A stretch of 64,000 bases of DNA from Agrobacterium rosae (GTDB lineage: Bacteria; Pseudomonadota; Alphaproteobacteria; Rhizobiales; Rhizobiaceae). A program made the translations under genes and the position numbers. The stretch spans positions 390,857-454,856 of the forward strand of contig NZ_NXEJ01000002.1 of NCBI RefSeq assembly GCF_002915175.1. The letters are read 5' to 3'. Position 1 is the stretch's first letter. Every line of letters starts with the position of its first letter. This document shows positions 36,254-44,924 of the stretch, in pieces. Under the pieces are notes generated by a model that saw nothing but the letters and a program-made list of their open reading frames with translations, had not been told where the DNA came from and searched no databases.

Positions 36254-36622
36254 TTACTGGCGCGCCGTTTTGAAAAAAGCGGCGGCTGCCAGCGCGACCC
36301 AGCCGAGAATCATGCCAAGGCCACCAATAGGTGCGGCCATCGGGAAGGCACCGTTGCCGGTAAAATGGCGTGAGACGAGGTCTCCGGCAAAAAGCACCGT
36401 TCCAAGACCGAGCAGGATGGCTGCCGGTGCTGCGGTTCTGATACGCTCCCAGCCGACGTAGATGCCCAGAAGAATGGGCGCATGGGCAAGACACATTGTC
36501 GAGGCATTGCCCAACAATTGCGTTGCGCCGGTATGCGTTGCCGCAGCCGCGAGAGCCACGCCGCTGGCACCCAAAAGGCCGGAGAGGAAAAGGCTCGTTG
36601 CGCGCAGCCAGCTTTTGCTCAT
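36254..36622 (-). CDS. DUF423 small membrane protein
   Basis: 122 residues with four hydrophobic helices (about 7-28, 44-60, 64-84, 94-118). The GAFPMAAPIGGLGMILGW stretch is the DUF423 signature. Function unknown. Its ATG overlaps the stop of the truncated haemoglobin gene by four bases, so both are made from one message. Confidence 0.88.
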   Translation of the reverse strand: MSKSWLRATSLFLSGLLGASGVALAAAATHTGATQLLGNASTMCLAHAPILLGIYVGWERIRTAAPAAILLGLGTVLFAGDLVSRHFTGNGAFPMAAPIGGLGMILGWVALAAAAFFKTARQ

Positions 36623-37020
36623 GATGCAGTATCTTCCTGATTTTGCATGTGAAATGCCAGCCGCTCTATCGGCGTCCAGATGATTTCGCGAAGTTTTGGA
36701 TTTTCGATTGTCTCATCCATGGCCCGGCGGAAGCACAGCAGCCATTCGTCGCGCTCCGTAGCGCCGATGGGTGCCACGAAGTGCCGCCGCCTCAGCATAG
36801 GATGACCGTATTTCTCGACATAAACAGGTGGGCCACCGAGATAGCCGAGCAGATAATCGGTAAATTTGCTCTCGCTGCCGGTAAGGTCCGGTGGATGGAT
36901 GGCGCGACAGCGGGCGGCTTCCGGCAGAGTATCCATCAATTCATAGAAACGCTTGGTCAGTGCGCGGACGGTCGCCTCACCGCCGATGGCCTCATAAAGC
37001 GTGATGGTTTCGTCCGACAC
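36619..37020 (-). CDS. Group II truncated haemoglobin
   Basis: 133 residues from a GTG at 37020, with GGAGA before it; the longer start at 37110 adds a non-conserved basic tail. Family motifs: LYEAIGGEATVRALTKRFY, the FTDYLLGYLGGPPVY loop, proximal His in HPMLRRRHFVAP and Trp in RDEWLLCF. It binds haem and O2 or NO in the cytosol; NO or peroxide detoxification is the usual suggestion. Coupled to DUF423. Confidence 0.92.
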   Translation of the reverse strand: MSDETITLYEAIGGEATVRALTKRFYELMDTLPEAARCRAIHPPDLTGSESKFTDYLLGYLGGPPVYVEKYGHPMLRRRHFVAPIGATERDEWLLCFRRAMDETIENPKLREIIWTPIERLAFHMQNQEDTAS

Positions 37021-37122
37021 CGCGTGCAGTCTCCGTTTCCCGTCGGTTTTGCCGCTTGAAGGCCGAAAGTGCAACAGGGAAAGGAAGGTGCGGCAATTCG
37101 TTCGCCGCACCTGAAAGAGATT

Positions 37123-38538
37123 TCAGCCGAAATTGCGGATGAGATCGAGCCCCTTGTTCAACAGTGCGTCTGCCTCATCTTCATTTGCGGCTTCCACATA
37201 GCAGCGCATTTCCGGGGCATTGCCGGAGGGGCGGAAGTGGATGGTGTTGCCGTTGCTGAGTGTGACCCGCAGGCCGTCGATATCGCTGGTTTCTTTGACA
37301 GTACCGACGGACTTGAGGAAGTTTTCAAGATTGGTCGGTGATGAGCGCAGATGCTCCATAAGCGCGGCGCTTTTTTCCTGTGCAAAGTCCTGTAGACGGT
37401 CCGCTGCGGCGACCGGGAGTTTGTAGGCGGCGGCGATTTCAGAGAGTGGCTTTTTCTGTTCGGCTGCCAGTTTCAAGGCGGCGAGCAAGGGCAGGAAGCA
37501 ATCGCGAGTCGGCAGGGCGGAAACTGTCTTGCCATTCAGCGTGAAAGGCGATGCCGTCAAGAAACCGCCATTGGCTTCGAAGCCGATCACACCCTTGTTG
37601 CCCTTTGATAGAGCCTCTTCCATGCCAGCAATCACGAAGGGGGAGCCGACTTTGGTGCGCAGAACCTCGAATTCACCGCTGTCTTCGATGCCGGAATTGG
37701 AGGTGACGGGTGTTACGACGACATCCGCTTTCAGGAAATTTGCGGTGATGAGGCCAAGCAGATCGCCGCGCAGGGGAACGCCGTGCCCATCGGCCAGCAA
37801 GGGGCGATCGCCGTCACCATCAGCGGAAATGATGGCGTCGAGCTTGTGCTCAGTGGACCAGGCTTTAAGCTTCTCAAGAGTGTCGGCAGAAACCGCTTCT
37901 GTATCGACTGGAATGAATGTTTCAGAGCGGCCAAGCGGCAGAACATCTGCGCCATAATGCTTCAGAACATCCACGAACGCGTCGCGGGCAACCGTGCTGT
38001 GCTGGTAAACGCCGATCTTGAGGCCGGTGAGCGATTTCTCTGGCAGGAGGGAGGCGTTGCGTTTGAAGAAGAAGGCATTGGCCTTATCTGCGTGGTTTTC
38101 AGCGCTCGCTGAGGTGACCGAGATATTTTCCGCCCCGACTGTCTTGGCAAGTTCGGCGATGGCCGTTTCGTCCTGTTTGTCGATCTCGCCATCCGGGCGG
38201 TAGAATTTGATGCCGTTGCGATCTGCGGGGATGTGCGATCCGGTGATCATTAAAGCCGCTGCGTTGAGAGATAAGCTGTAGAGCGCCAGCGCCGGCGTTG
38301 GCAGCGCGCCGCAATCGATGGGCTTCAGACCTGCCGCTGCGAGTGCGGCGATGCAGGTCTCAGCAATCGCTGGACTTGAGTCTCTGAAATCCTGCCCGAT
38401 CAGAATAGGATCACCAGCTTTTGCCTGTCCGGAAGTGAGAAGATGTCGCGCGAAGGCCGTGGCATATATGGCGGATGCCTTGCCTTTCAAATCCTTCGAA
38501 AGACCGCGAAGACCGCTTGTTCCAAACTTCAGGCTCAT
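37123..38538 (-). CDS. Phosphomannomutase / phosphoglucomutase family enzyme
   Basis: 471 residues of the alpha-D-phosphohexomutase family: N-terminal FGTSGLRG, phospho-Ser loop ITGSHIPADRNGIKFY, metal loop ADGDGDRPLLAD, sugar loop GFEANGGFL and a phosphate-binding RPSGNAPEMRCYVE. It interconverts hexose 1- and 6-phosphates for polysaccharide synthesis. It resembles the rhizobial NoeK/ManB proteins; sugar preference cannot be read from sequence. No neighbour shares its pathway. Confidence 0.92.
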   Translation of the reverse strand: MSLKFGTSGLRGLSKDLKGKASAIYATAFARHLLTSGQAKAGDPILIGQDFRDSSPAIAETCIAALAAAGLKPIDCGALPTPALALYSLSLNAAALMITGSHIPADRNGIKFYRPDGEIDKQDETAIAELAKTVGAENISVTSASAENHADKANAFFFKRNASLLPEKSLTGLKIGVYQHSTVARDAFVDVLKHYGADVLPLGRSETFIPVDTEAVSADTLEKLKAWSTEHKLDAIISADGDGDRPLLADGHGVPLRGDLLGLITANFLKADVVVTPVTSNSGIEDSGEFEVLRTKVGSPFVIAGMEEALSKGNKGVIGFEANGGFLTASPFTLNGKTVSALPTRDCFLPLLAALKLAAEQKKPLSEIAAAYKLPVAAADRLQDFAQEKSAALMEHLRSSPTNLENFLKSVGTVKETSDIDGLRVTLSNGNTIHFRPSGNAPEMRCYVEAANEDEADALLNKGLDLIRNFG

Positions 38539-38749
38539 GTCAAATGCTTCCTTATTCCGGGTCGTTCCATGCTGTTTCGATCAAAGAGATCGCAGACTTA
38601 ACGCAAAAAGCGCCGCATTGATCCCCAATTTCGATATGCTTCTGGTTGGTACCCGATCGGCAATGATCTCTCAAGTTTTGACAGTTCGAGGTGATCCGCC
38701 ATATATCAAGCGGTGTCGTAATCGGCAATTTTGATGGGAAGTGGGTCAC

Positions 38750-38959
38750 ATGGACACTGTATCGATCGATAATCGTGGTGATTTCGGTCTTTGGGCAATC
38801 GAACGTGCCAAGGCCATTATCGCAGAGAAAGGGTCCGAACTTGCGATAGCGTCGCGGGATGGTGATCAGGATGCGATCCGCGAAGCGGCCAATAATTTGG
38901 GTGCGGCCATTTCCGCCGCACTTCTGGAGGTCTATGACGGTCTTGTGCCGGAGGAGTGA
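38750..38959 (+). CDS. Small conserved-looking hypothetical protein
   Basis: 69 residues from the ATG at 38750 with GGGAAGTGGG just before it (a GTG at 38741 is in frame). It is acidic and helical (DFGLWAIERAKAIIAEKGSE, DQDAIREAANNLGAAISAAL) with no membrane helix. I recognise no family. Its 3' end overlaps the convergent membrane-protein gene by 28 bases. Good start signal and composition support a real gene. Confidence 0.65.
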   Translation: MDTVSIDNRGDFGLWAIERAKAIIAEKGSELAIASRDGDQDAIREAANNLGAAISAALLEVYDGLVPEE

Positions 38960-39483
38960 TCGGCCCGGCTGATCCCCGCATATCGAAGCGCGATGAAGGC
39001 CGTGAGAAAGGCCACTGCGAAGGCGTTGAGGTTGAAAAGCCTGGCGAGGTCAGGTGCGCTCCAGATGTGGAGTGCATCGCCAATCAGATAGCGGGTGAAC
39101 AGGAAACCTGCAAAGACCACGCCGGTCATGCCGATTTGCCAGTATCTTTCGCGCGGGCGGAACGACAGGGCCACGAGCATGATGCAGGCTGCAAAAAACA
39201 GCTCAGTGCCCGCAGAGGTGCCGAACAGCTTGGTCTCGAAGATCGTATCGATGGTGCCGATCAGCGGTAATGCGATCCGCGCAGCAAGTGCCGATCTGCG
39301 GGCAATCAGTGAAATGGCGAGAAAGAAAAACATCGAGACAATGCTTATCAGCGATGCCTCGACGCCGTTTCCAACCAGCCACCAGATGGAAAGAGGATAG
39401 AACGGCTTGTTGAGAATGATGACCCAGGCGACAGTTAGTGTCGCCGCCGTCAGGGGATCATGCGTTCTATCCTTGCTTGTCAT
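38932..39483 (-). CDS. Integral membrane protein of unknown function
   Basis: 183 residues with five or six hydrophobic helices (near 12-32, 40-62, 68-88, 92-110, 118-138, 150-168). It resembles IspZ/septation-type or other small polytopic proteins only in outline. It ends the group methyltransferase / DUF1295 on the same strand but starts just 3 bases after the methyltransferase stop region on the other side, so it is likely in that operon: the order is DUF1295, methyltransferase, this gene. Confidence 0.75.
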   Translation of the reverse strand: MTSKDRTHDPLTAATLTVAWVIILNKPFYPLSIWWLVGNGVEASLISIVSMFFFLAISLIARRSALAARIALPLIGTIDTIFETKLFGTSAGTELFFAACIMLVALSFRPRERYWQIGMTGVVFAGFLFTRYLIGDALHIWSAPDLARLFNLNAFAVAFLTAFIALRYAGISRADHSSGTRPS

Positions 39484-39486
39484 GCG

Positions 39487-40518
39487 TTAGTTTCTCACAG
39501 GCGAGAGCAGATAGTGGCCAACGCCCCAGACAGCGCCCTTGTCATGGCCAAACAGCCCGGCCGTTGCCAGGAAGAACAAGCGCCAGCGGCGACGCCACAA
39601 GTTGGCGTCAGGACCATAGACCTGCTGCAATATCGGCGTGATGCGCGCGGATTCACGGTCGAAATTCGCGAGCCAGTCCATCGCCGTGCGCCGGTAATGA
39701 TCTCCAGACCAACGCCACTCCGCCTCGACATTGTAAATGTCCTCGAAGCGATGCGGCAGATCATGTGCGGGCATGATGCCGCCGGTGAAGAAGTGGTGGG
39801 CAATCCAGTCTGCCGGATCGTTCTGGTCGAAACGATAGGACCGGTCCTTGTGGGTGAAGACGTGGATGAAAAGCTTGCCGTCTTCCTTCAACCAGTTGCG
39901 CGTCCGCTCCATCAGGGCGCGCCAGTTCGACATGTGTTCGAACATCTCCACTGAAACGACGCGATCGAAGCTGCCGGATGGCGCAAAATCATTCATGTCT
40001 GCGGTGATGACCGTCAGATTGTGAATGCTCCGGCGTTCCGCCTGACTGAGGATGTAAGCGCGCTGCGATGCGGAATTGGAGACGGAGGTGATGCGAGCAT
40101 TCGGAAACTGGCGGGCCATATAGAGCGACAGCGAACCCCAGCCGCAGCCCAGTTCCAGAATGTCCATTCCATCAGAGATATCGGCATGTTTTACTGTCTC
40201 GGCCAAAGCCGCCGTCTCTGCGTCATCCAGCGTGGTGGTGGCGCTGGGATAATAGCAGCAGGAGTATTTTCGCTGAGCGCCGAGCACGAGCGAGAAGAAC
40301 TCCGCCGGCACCTCGTAATGCTGGCGATTGGCCTCGTCCGTGTGGATCGCGACGGGGAAATCCGCCATGTCGCGCGCAAAAATGACCTCCTGATCGTGGG
40401 ACACTTTTTCCATCTTACGTTTTGTGCGAGCGCACAGGAAATCAATCCCAGCCAACGTCAAGCTGTCGGAAAGCGGCGCTCTTTCGGCGGTGTTGATGGC
40501 AAAAGCCAGCATGTTCAT
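39487..40518 (-). CDS. Cyclopropane-fatty-acid-synthase-like methyltransferase
   Basis: 343 residues. The Cfa/mycolic-acid methyltransferase family is shown by QHYEVPAEFFSLVLG, the SAM motif DILELGCGWGSLSLYMA and the later SVEMFEHMSNW, HVFTHKD stretches. It lacks the N-terminal domain of classical CfaA (about 380-400 residues), pointing to the Cfa-like group found next to DUF1295 genes. Likely target is a membrane phospholipid acyl chain. AGGAGGAAT, made by the end of the DUF1295 gene, is its ribosome site. Confidence 0.88.
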   Translation of the reverse strand: MNMLAFAINTAERAPLSDSLTLAGIDFLCARTKRKMEKVSHDQEVIFARDMADFPVAIHTDEANRQHYEVPAEFFSLVLGAQRKYSCCYYPSATTTLDDAETAALAETVKHADISDGMDILELGCGWGSLSLYMARQFPNARITSVSNSASQRAYILSQAERRSIHNLTVITADMNDFAPSGSFDRVVSVEMFEHMSNWRALMERTRNWLKEDGKLFIHVFTHKDRSYRFDQNDPADWIAHHFFTGGIMPAHDLPHRFEDIYNVEAEWRWSGDHYRRTAMDWLANFDRESARITPILQQVYGPDANLWRRRWRLFFLATAGLFGHDKGAVWGVGHYLLSPVRN

Positions 40519-40520
40519 GG

Positions 40521-41309
40521 TTATTCCTCCTCTTTTCTCGGTCCGGGAAAAAATGCGTTGACGCGGCGCTGGAGCGAGCGAAATTTTTCGCCTCGTGACC
40601 GCAGCATGTGCTCTTCAAGCGGGGGAATGCCCGACGCATGAACCAGCAGCCAATACATGAGGGCAGGGGCCAGCAGCGCGGCCCAGCTCCACGGCGATGA
40701 ACCCGTCAGCGCCAGCAGCGGCCACGCACACCAGAACAGCCACTCGAAGAAATAATTGGGATGGCGCGAATAACGCCAGAAACCTTCCTCGCAGATTTCA
40801 GTCTTTGCCTCCGGCTTCTTGCGGAAATGCGCAAGCTGACGGTCCGACAGGGCTTCACCAACCAAAGCTACCAAGGCTACAATGATACCTGCAATATCCA
40901 GAATGCCGGGGAATTGAGAGCCGTTGGAGGCCGCAACATAGACTGCAAGCACGAGGATGAACCCTGCCAGTGCCTGGATTTGCAGGAACTGGAACAGGCG
41001 GCGGCTGGCCTTGGTGCCCCATTCCTCGACCAGCTTGGCGTAGCGCGGGTCCTCGCCACCACCTTTTGTGCGCGAACCGATGTGGCTTCCAAGCCGGATC
41101 GACCATATAGCGACAATCAGGAAAGCAGCGACGCGCCGCTCGAACGTACCGTCCGCCGCCACGATGACGGCAAGACCGCCGATGCCGATCGCAAAAGACC
41201 AGATCGTATCGATCCAGCCGCTGGCACCAGTTTTTCTCTGGATGGCCCAGGCCGCGGTCATTGCAAGACTAAGGCCGATGGCGATCACGATCAGCAGTCC
41301 ATAATTCAT
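40521..41309 (-). CDS. DUF1295 membrane protein (steroid 5-alpha-reductase-like)
   Basis: 262 residues, about seven hydrophobic helices. The family's C-terminal signature is GFWRYSRHPNYFFEWLFW. This fold is shared with isoprenylcysteine methyltransferases and steroid reductases; the bacterial members' reaction is unknown. It is the first gene of an operon with the Cfa-like enzyme, the next start lying 3 bases on, so a joint role in lipid modification is likely. Confidence 0.9.
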   Translation of the reverse strand: MNYGLLIVIAIGLSLAMTAAWAIQRKTGASGWIDTIWSFAIGIGGLAVIVAADGTFERRVAAFLIVAIWSIRLGSHIGSRTKGGGEDPRYAKLVEEWGTKASRRLFQFLQIQALAGFILVLAVYVAASNGSQFPGILDIAGIIVALVALVGEALSDRQLAHFRKKPEAKTEICEEGFWRYSRHPNYFFEWLFWCAWPLLALTGSSPWSWAALLAPALMYWLLVHASGIPPLEEHMLRSRGEKFRSLQRRVNAFFPGPRKEEE

Positions 41310-41485
41310 CGCAAGGGTCTTCCCATCAAATCGCTGTGCTTTTTCATAGACTACGGTCAGGCGACCGATTTGGTTTTCATGTCTGAGTAAAAATGATCCG
41401 ACGACGACAAGTGATCCAAATTGGCGTTTCGACCGTTCTACTCTGCAAAAGCCGATGCCAATGCATCGCCGTGGAGGAAACTGTC

Positions 41486-41857
41486 ATGAAAGCTTTAGTG
41501 AAATATGCAGCCTGCATTGTACTCGCTTGCGCAGGGAGTGCTTCCGCTGCCGACATTAACGGCCAGTGGGCGCGCGGTGACGGCAACGCGAAAGTGCAGA
41601 TCGCGCCATGCGGTTCGGACATCTGCGCGACCAACACCTGGATCAAACCCGGCACGCCGAAAGAAAAGACCGGCGACCGGCTGGTCATGAGCATCAAGCC
41701 GACCTCTGACGGTGAATATGCCGGGACCGCGTTCGATCCACAGCGCGACCTCACCTACAAACTGACCGTTTCGGTCAAGGGCGATACGATGACGACCAAG
41801 GGCTGTGTTCTGGCAGGCATCATCTGCAAGGGCGTCGACTGGTCTCGCATACAGTAA
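41486..41857 (+). CDS. DUF2147 secreted protein
   Basis: 123 residues from the ATG at 41486 (GTGGAGGAAA before it). Signal peptide with cleavage near ASAAD, then the DUF2147 pattern: INGQWARGDGNAKVQIAPCG, TGDRLVMSIKPTSDGEYAG, TTKGCVLAGIICKG. Four cysteines may pair in the periplasm. Function unknown. Divergent from the DUF1295 operon; the next gene starts at or just after its stop. Confidence 0.88.
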   Translation: MKALVKYAACIVLACAGSASAADINGQWARGDGNAKVQIAPCGSDICATNTWIKPGTPKEKTGDRLVMSIKPTSDGEYAGTAFDPQRDLTYKLTVSVKGDTMTTKGCVLAGIICKGVDWSRIQ

Positions 41858-41880
41858 TGATTGGAAAGGCTGGGTTTGGA

Positions 41881-42297
41881 ATGAAAAAACGTGTGGTTGC
41901 CTATCTCTCGACTTTGGTCGTCTTCGTCGCGATTGACTTCGTCTGGCTCAGCGTCATGGCAAATGTGCTCTACAGACCGGCGCTCGGCGATATGCTGGCG
42001 GCGGAGTTTCGCCTGATGCCTGCCGTGTTATTCTACCTTATGTATGCGGCCGGCCTGACCTTCTTTGCGGTACGCCCCGGACTGGTCACCGCCAAATTCG
42101 GCACGTCGTTTCTTTATGGCGGTCTGTTGGGTTTCATGGCTTACGGCACCTACGATCTCACCAACCAGGCAACCTTGGCCAACTGGTCCACGACGCTGAC
42201 GGTTGCGGATCTGATCTGGGGTTCTCTTCTGTCTGCCATTTCAGCCTGCGCTGGACACTGGGTGACTGAGAAAGTGAGCGGGCGCGTCGTCCGCTAG
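41881..42297 (+). CDS. DUF2177 membrane protein
   Basis: 138 residues from the ATG at 41881; an ATG at 41857 touching the previous stop (TAATG) is an alternative. Four helices; the family stretch IDFVWLSVMANVLYRPALG near the N-terminus and GFMAYGTYDLTNQATL in the middle are diagnostic. DUF2177 genes are often found with Cfa-like and DUF1295 genes, as here. Function unknown. Confidence 0.88.
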   Translation: MKKRVVAYLSTLVVFVAIDFVWLSVMANVLYRPALGDMLAAEFRLMPAVLFYLMYAAGLTFFAVRPGLVTAKFGTSFLYGGLLGFMAYGTYDLTNQATLANWSTTLTVADLIWGSLLSAISACAGHWVTEKVSGRVVR

Positions 42298-42339
42298 ATA
42301 TCCGAGCCTACACGATTTTCTACTCCTTGCAGGGTTATC

Positions 42340-43344
42340 ATGGCATCTTATCTCGTTGGTATGTGTGGTATCGTCTTCGCGATGATGCTTGGGGGAGGCG
42401 CTTTGGCTTCTGAAAAAATCGATAGCGCACTCAAGTCCGGCGAGGTCAAAATCGATGTTGGTGGCTTCAAGCTGAACAGCGTCCTTTTGCCCGCGAAAAA
42501 GGGCGCGACGCTTCCGCCCATCGTTTTCATCCACGGTGCCAGCACCAGCCTTTATGACCCCATGTATACGTTCCGCGACAAGCTGGAAGGCAAGGCGACG
42601 CTGTTGTTTGTCGACAGGCCCGGTCACGGGCGCTCCGATATCGGGCCTAAAGACAATATCCAGCCGGATGCGCAGGCAGACGCTATCGCGCGGCTGATGA
42701 AAAAGCGCGGCATCCGCAAGGCGATTATCGTCGGGCATTCCTTTGGGGGCGCGATAACGGCGGCCTTCGCTATGCGGCACAAGGACATGGTCGAGGGATT
42801 GGTGTTTCTGTCGCCAGCCCTGTACCCATGGCCGGGCGGCGTTTCCTGGTATTATGATGCCGCCAGTGTGCCTGTGGCTGGCGTGCTGTTCAGCACGCTG
42901 ATTGCGCCCGCCGCCGGTGCTTTGGTGATCGACGGTGCTGTGAAGTCCGTCTTTGCGCCCAATCCACGCCCTGCGGACTACATATCCAAAACGAAAGCCT
43001 ATCAGGCTCTGCGCCCCGTCGCCTTTCGCCACAATGCGCAGGAGGTTGCGGGTCTCAACGCCTGGGCCAAAACCGCCTCTGCCGGATTTCGCAGCATAAA
43101 GGCACCGACGGTTATCATCGCCGGCGATGCCGACAAGGTCGTCTCGACCGAAATCCACTCACGCCATCTGGCACGGGACGTCAGCGGTGCAGAGCTTATC
43201 GTCGTGCATAATCTCGGACATAAATCGGATTATGTGGCCAGCGATCTGGCCGTTGCCGCAATCGAAAAAATCGCTGGCAAAAAACGCAATCTGAAGGCCA
43301 TTGCGAAAACGCTGGAAGCCAAAATCGCCAATGACGGCAAGTAA
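42340..43344 (+). CDS. Alpha/beta hydrolase
   Basis: 334 residues with an N-terminal hydrophobic signal or anchor (about 3-22). The fold shows HG oxyanion segment IVFIHGASTSLYDP, VDRPGHGRS, nucleophile VGHSFGGA and a final NLGHKSDY His. The catalytic Asp is likely in AGDADKVV. Periplasmic or membrane-anchored; substrate unknown. It lies 42 bases after DUF2177 and may share its transcript; a hairpin shared with the convergent DUF4394 gene follows. Confidence 0.9.
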   Translation: MASYLVGMCGIVFAMMLGGGALASEKIDSALKSGEVKIDVGGFKLNSVLLPAKKGATLPPIVFIHGASTSLYDPMYTFRDKLEGKATLLFVDRPGHGRSDIGPKDNIQPDAQADAIARLMKKRGIRKAIIVGHSFGGAITAAFAMRHKDMVEGLVFLSPALYPWPGGVSWYYDAASVPVAGVLFSTLIAPAAGALVIDGAVKSVFAPNPRPADYISKTKAYQALRPVAFRHNAQEVAGLNAWAKTASAGFRSIKAPTVIIAGDADKVVSTEIHSRHLARDVSGAELIVVHNLGHKSDYVASDLAVAAIEKIAGKKRNLKAIAKTLEAKIANDGK

Positions 43345-43349
43345 AGAAA

Positions 43350-43374
43350 ACTGGCCGGTCTGAAACCGGCCAGT
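43350..43374. terminator. Hairpin between convergent genes
   Basis: ACTGGCCGGT / ACCGGCCAGT forms a 10-bp stem with a short loop, five bases after the hydrolase stop and 15 before the stop of the minus-strand DUF4394 gene. T content after it is modest on both strands; probably a shared terminator. Confidence 0.65.
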
Positions 43375-43389
43375 CCTTGTTCCGCCAGC

Positions 43390-44178
43390 TTACGCGGCAG
43401 GGAGAACGGCGATAGCGCGGATAGGTGTTTCGACGCCGGTCACATCAGCCACCTTCGTTGCCTTGCCGGTTTCCAGATCGACGGTGTAAAGCGTCTTGTC
43501 TGCTGCCAGCCATGCGGTGTTCTTGCCTTCCGCAGTCGTCTGAATGTCGAAGGCATAGGTTGCGGGCTTGCCGTCGATGCCGAGCTTGCCGATGGCCTTC
43601 AGCGTTCCGTCATTTGGCTTCGTCTGCTGAACCAGCGCACCGATGGTGGCATCGATGTTGTACATCGCGGTCTTTTCAGGCTTGCCATAGGAATTGGTAT
43701 AGGCGGCAGCCACGACATTCGGTGTTTCACCCTTGTGCATGTCGCCGTCTTCATAGGCCAGCGTACCATCGACGGTTACGGCACCCGTATCCGGGTGTAC
43801 GCGGTGGTTGGTGGTGCCGGTCATGTAGCGAAGGCGGTCTGCCATGGGGTTGAAGTCCACGATGACAGGAGCCTGGGTCATGGCCAAAGGCTTGTCCATT
43901 TTCGCAACTTCGGTGGCGGCACCCGTTTCCAGGTTGATCGAAACGATGGTGTTATCAGGTGTTACGCCGATGACGGTCTTGTTGCCGGGACGGAAATCGA
44001 TGCCGACCAGCTTGTCCACGCCGGTGACATCCATGGTCTTCGTGACGGCAGGTTTTTCGGTATCGAACATGACGAGTGTCTTGTCGCCGGTTAGACCCAG
44101 AACAGGTGCTGCCGAGGCAAAGGTAGCTGTTGCTGCTAGCAGGGCAGAGGCAATCGATGCTGTGCGAAGGATGGTCAT
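43390..44178 (-). CDS. DUF4394 secreted protein, ECF-sigma-linked
   Basis: 262 residues from the ATG at 44178 with GGGAGAAAGAT before it. A signal peptide (cleavage near ASAAP) is followed by beta-propeller-like repeats of DUF4394 (VLGLTGDKTLVMFDTEKP, LVGIDFRPGNKTVIGV, YAFDIQTTAEGKNTAW). Function unknown. It diverges from an ECF sigma gene and has a matching promoter-like motif, so it is a probable target of that sigma factor. Confidence 0.88.
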   Translation of the reverse strand: MTILRTASIASALLAATATFASAAPVLGLTGDKTLVMFDTEKPAVTKTMDVTGVDKLVGIDFRPGNKTVIGVTPDNTIVSINLETGAATEVAKMDKPLAMTQAPVIVDFNPMADRLRYMTGTTNHRVHPDTGAVTVDGTLAYEDGDMHKGETPNVVAAAYTNSYGKPEKTAMYNIDATIGALVQQTKPNDGTLKAIGKLGIDGKPATYAFDIQTTAEGKNTAWLAADKTLYTVDLETGKATKVADVTGVETPIRAIAVLPAA

Positions 44179-44251
44179 ATCTTTCTCCCGTGTTTGATCC
44201 GTTTCAAGAGGCGGCCAGCGGATGCTTTCCATCGCTCTTGAAGGTTAGACA

Positions 44252-44320
44252 CATGGGGAGGGTCGTTTGGATGCAGCGGTCTAAATTTTTTTGTGATTTG
44301 CATCCATGCCCCTCTTTCAT
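44252..44320. promoter_or_regulatory. Divergent matching promoter motifs (ECF sigma type)
   Basis: TGCATCCA occurs on both strands: plus at 44299-44306, minus at 44275-44268. Each is followed after 11-12 bases by CATGTGT (plus 44318 region; minus near 44254). The pair gives each of the two divergent genes the same -35/-10-like arrangement, as expected for an ECF sigma factor that activates its own gene and the DUF4394 gene. Confidence 0.6.
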
Positions 44321-44342
44321 GTGTATGATTTTCTGAAACGGT

Positions 44343-44924
44343 ATGGTCATCGGGAGAGCCTCTTTGGACGTGAAGCAGACACAAGCGGACGATTTTGGTG
44401 CAGCGCTTCACGCATGTGCCAAGGGAGATCGAAACGGCTTGCGGTTGATCTTCGACAAGGAGGCCGGGCGGCTGATTGCCGTGGCCGAACGCATCGTGCG
44501 CAGACGCGATCTGGCCGAAGAGGTCGTTCAGGAAGCCTTTATCCGCATCTGGAAAAACGCATCTCAATATGCGCCGGAACGTGGCTCCGCACGCGGTTGG
44601 ATCTACGCCATCGTTCGCAACCGCGCACTCAACATGCTCAGGGACGGCAAGCGCGAAGATCTGGTGGCCGACGACCATCTGGATACGCTGCAGGAGGCGC
44701 AGCACGTCGAACACATTATGACGTCCTGGCACCGGCTGGATCAGAACAGCAGGCTTCGCGATTGCCTATCGACCCTGGATGAAACCAGACGTCGCGGCAT
44801 CCTCATGGCCTATGTGGGCGGCTATACGCATGGCGAAATCGCCGGGCGGCTGAAGGTGCCACTGGGAACGACGAAATCGTGGATACGACGCGGCCTTTCC
44901 TCGCTTCGGGAGTGCATGGCATGA
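44343..44924 (+). CDS. ECF-family RNA polymerase sigma factor
   Basis: 193 residues. Region 2 is seen in GLRLIFDKEAGRLIAVAERI and RDLAEEVVQEAFIRIWKNA, region 4 in YVGGYTHGEIAGRLKVPLGT followed by TKSWIRRGLSSLRECM. No ChrR-type partner is encoded; instead an RskA-like anti-sigma follows with ATGA overlap. The first ATG at 44343 is used; a shorter start is possible as the first ten residues are not conserved. Confidence 0.93.
   Translation: MVIGRASLDVKQTQADDFGAALHACAKGDRNGLRLIFDKEAGRLIAVAERIVRRRDLAEEVVQEAFIRIWKNASQYAPERGSARGWIYAIVRNRALNMLRDGKREDLVADDHLDTLQEAQHVEHIMTSWHRLDQNSRLRDCLSTLDETRRRGILMAYVGGYTHGEIAGRLKVPLGTTKSWIRRGLSSLRECMA

Noticed and set aside
41394..41417. Paired TGATCC words as an RpoE/ChrR-type promoter
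   Set aside because: The expected -10 element is missing at the right distance on either strand.
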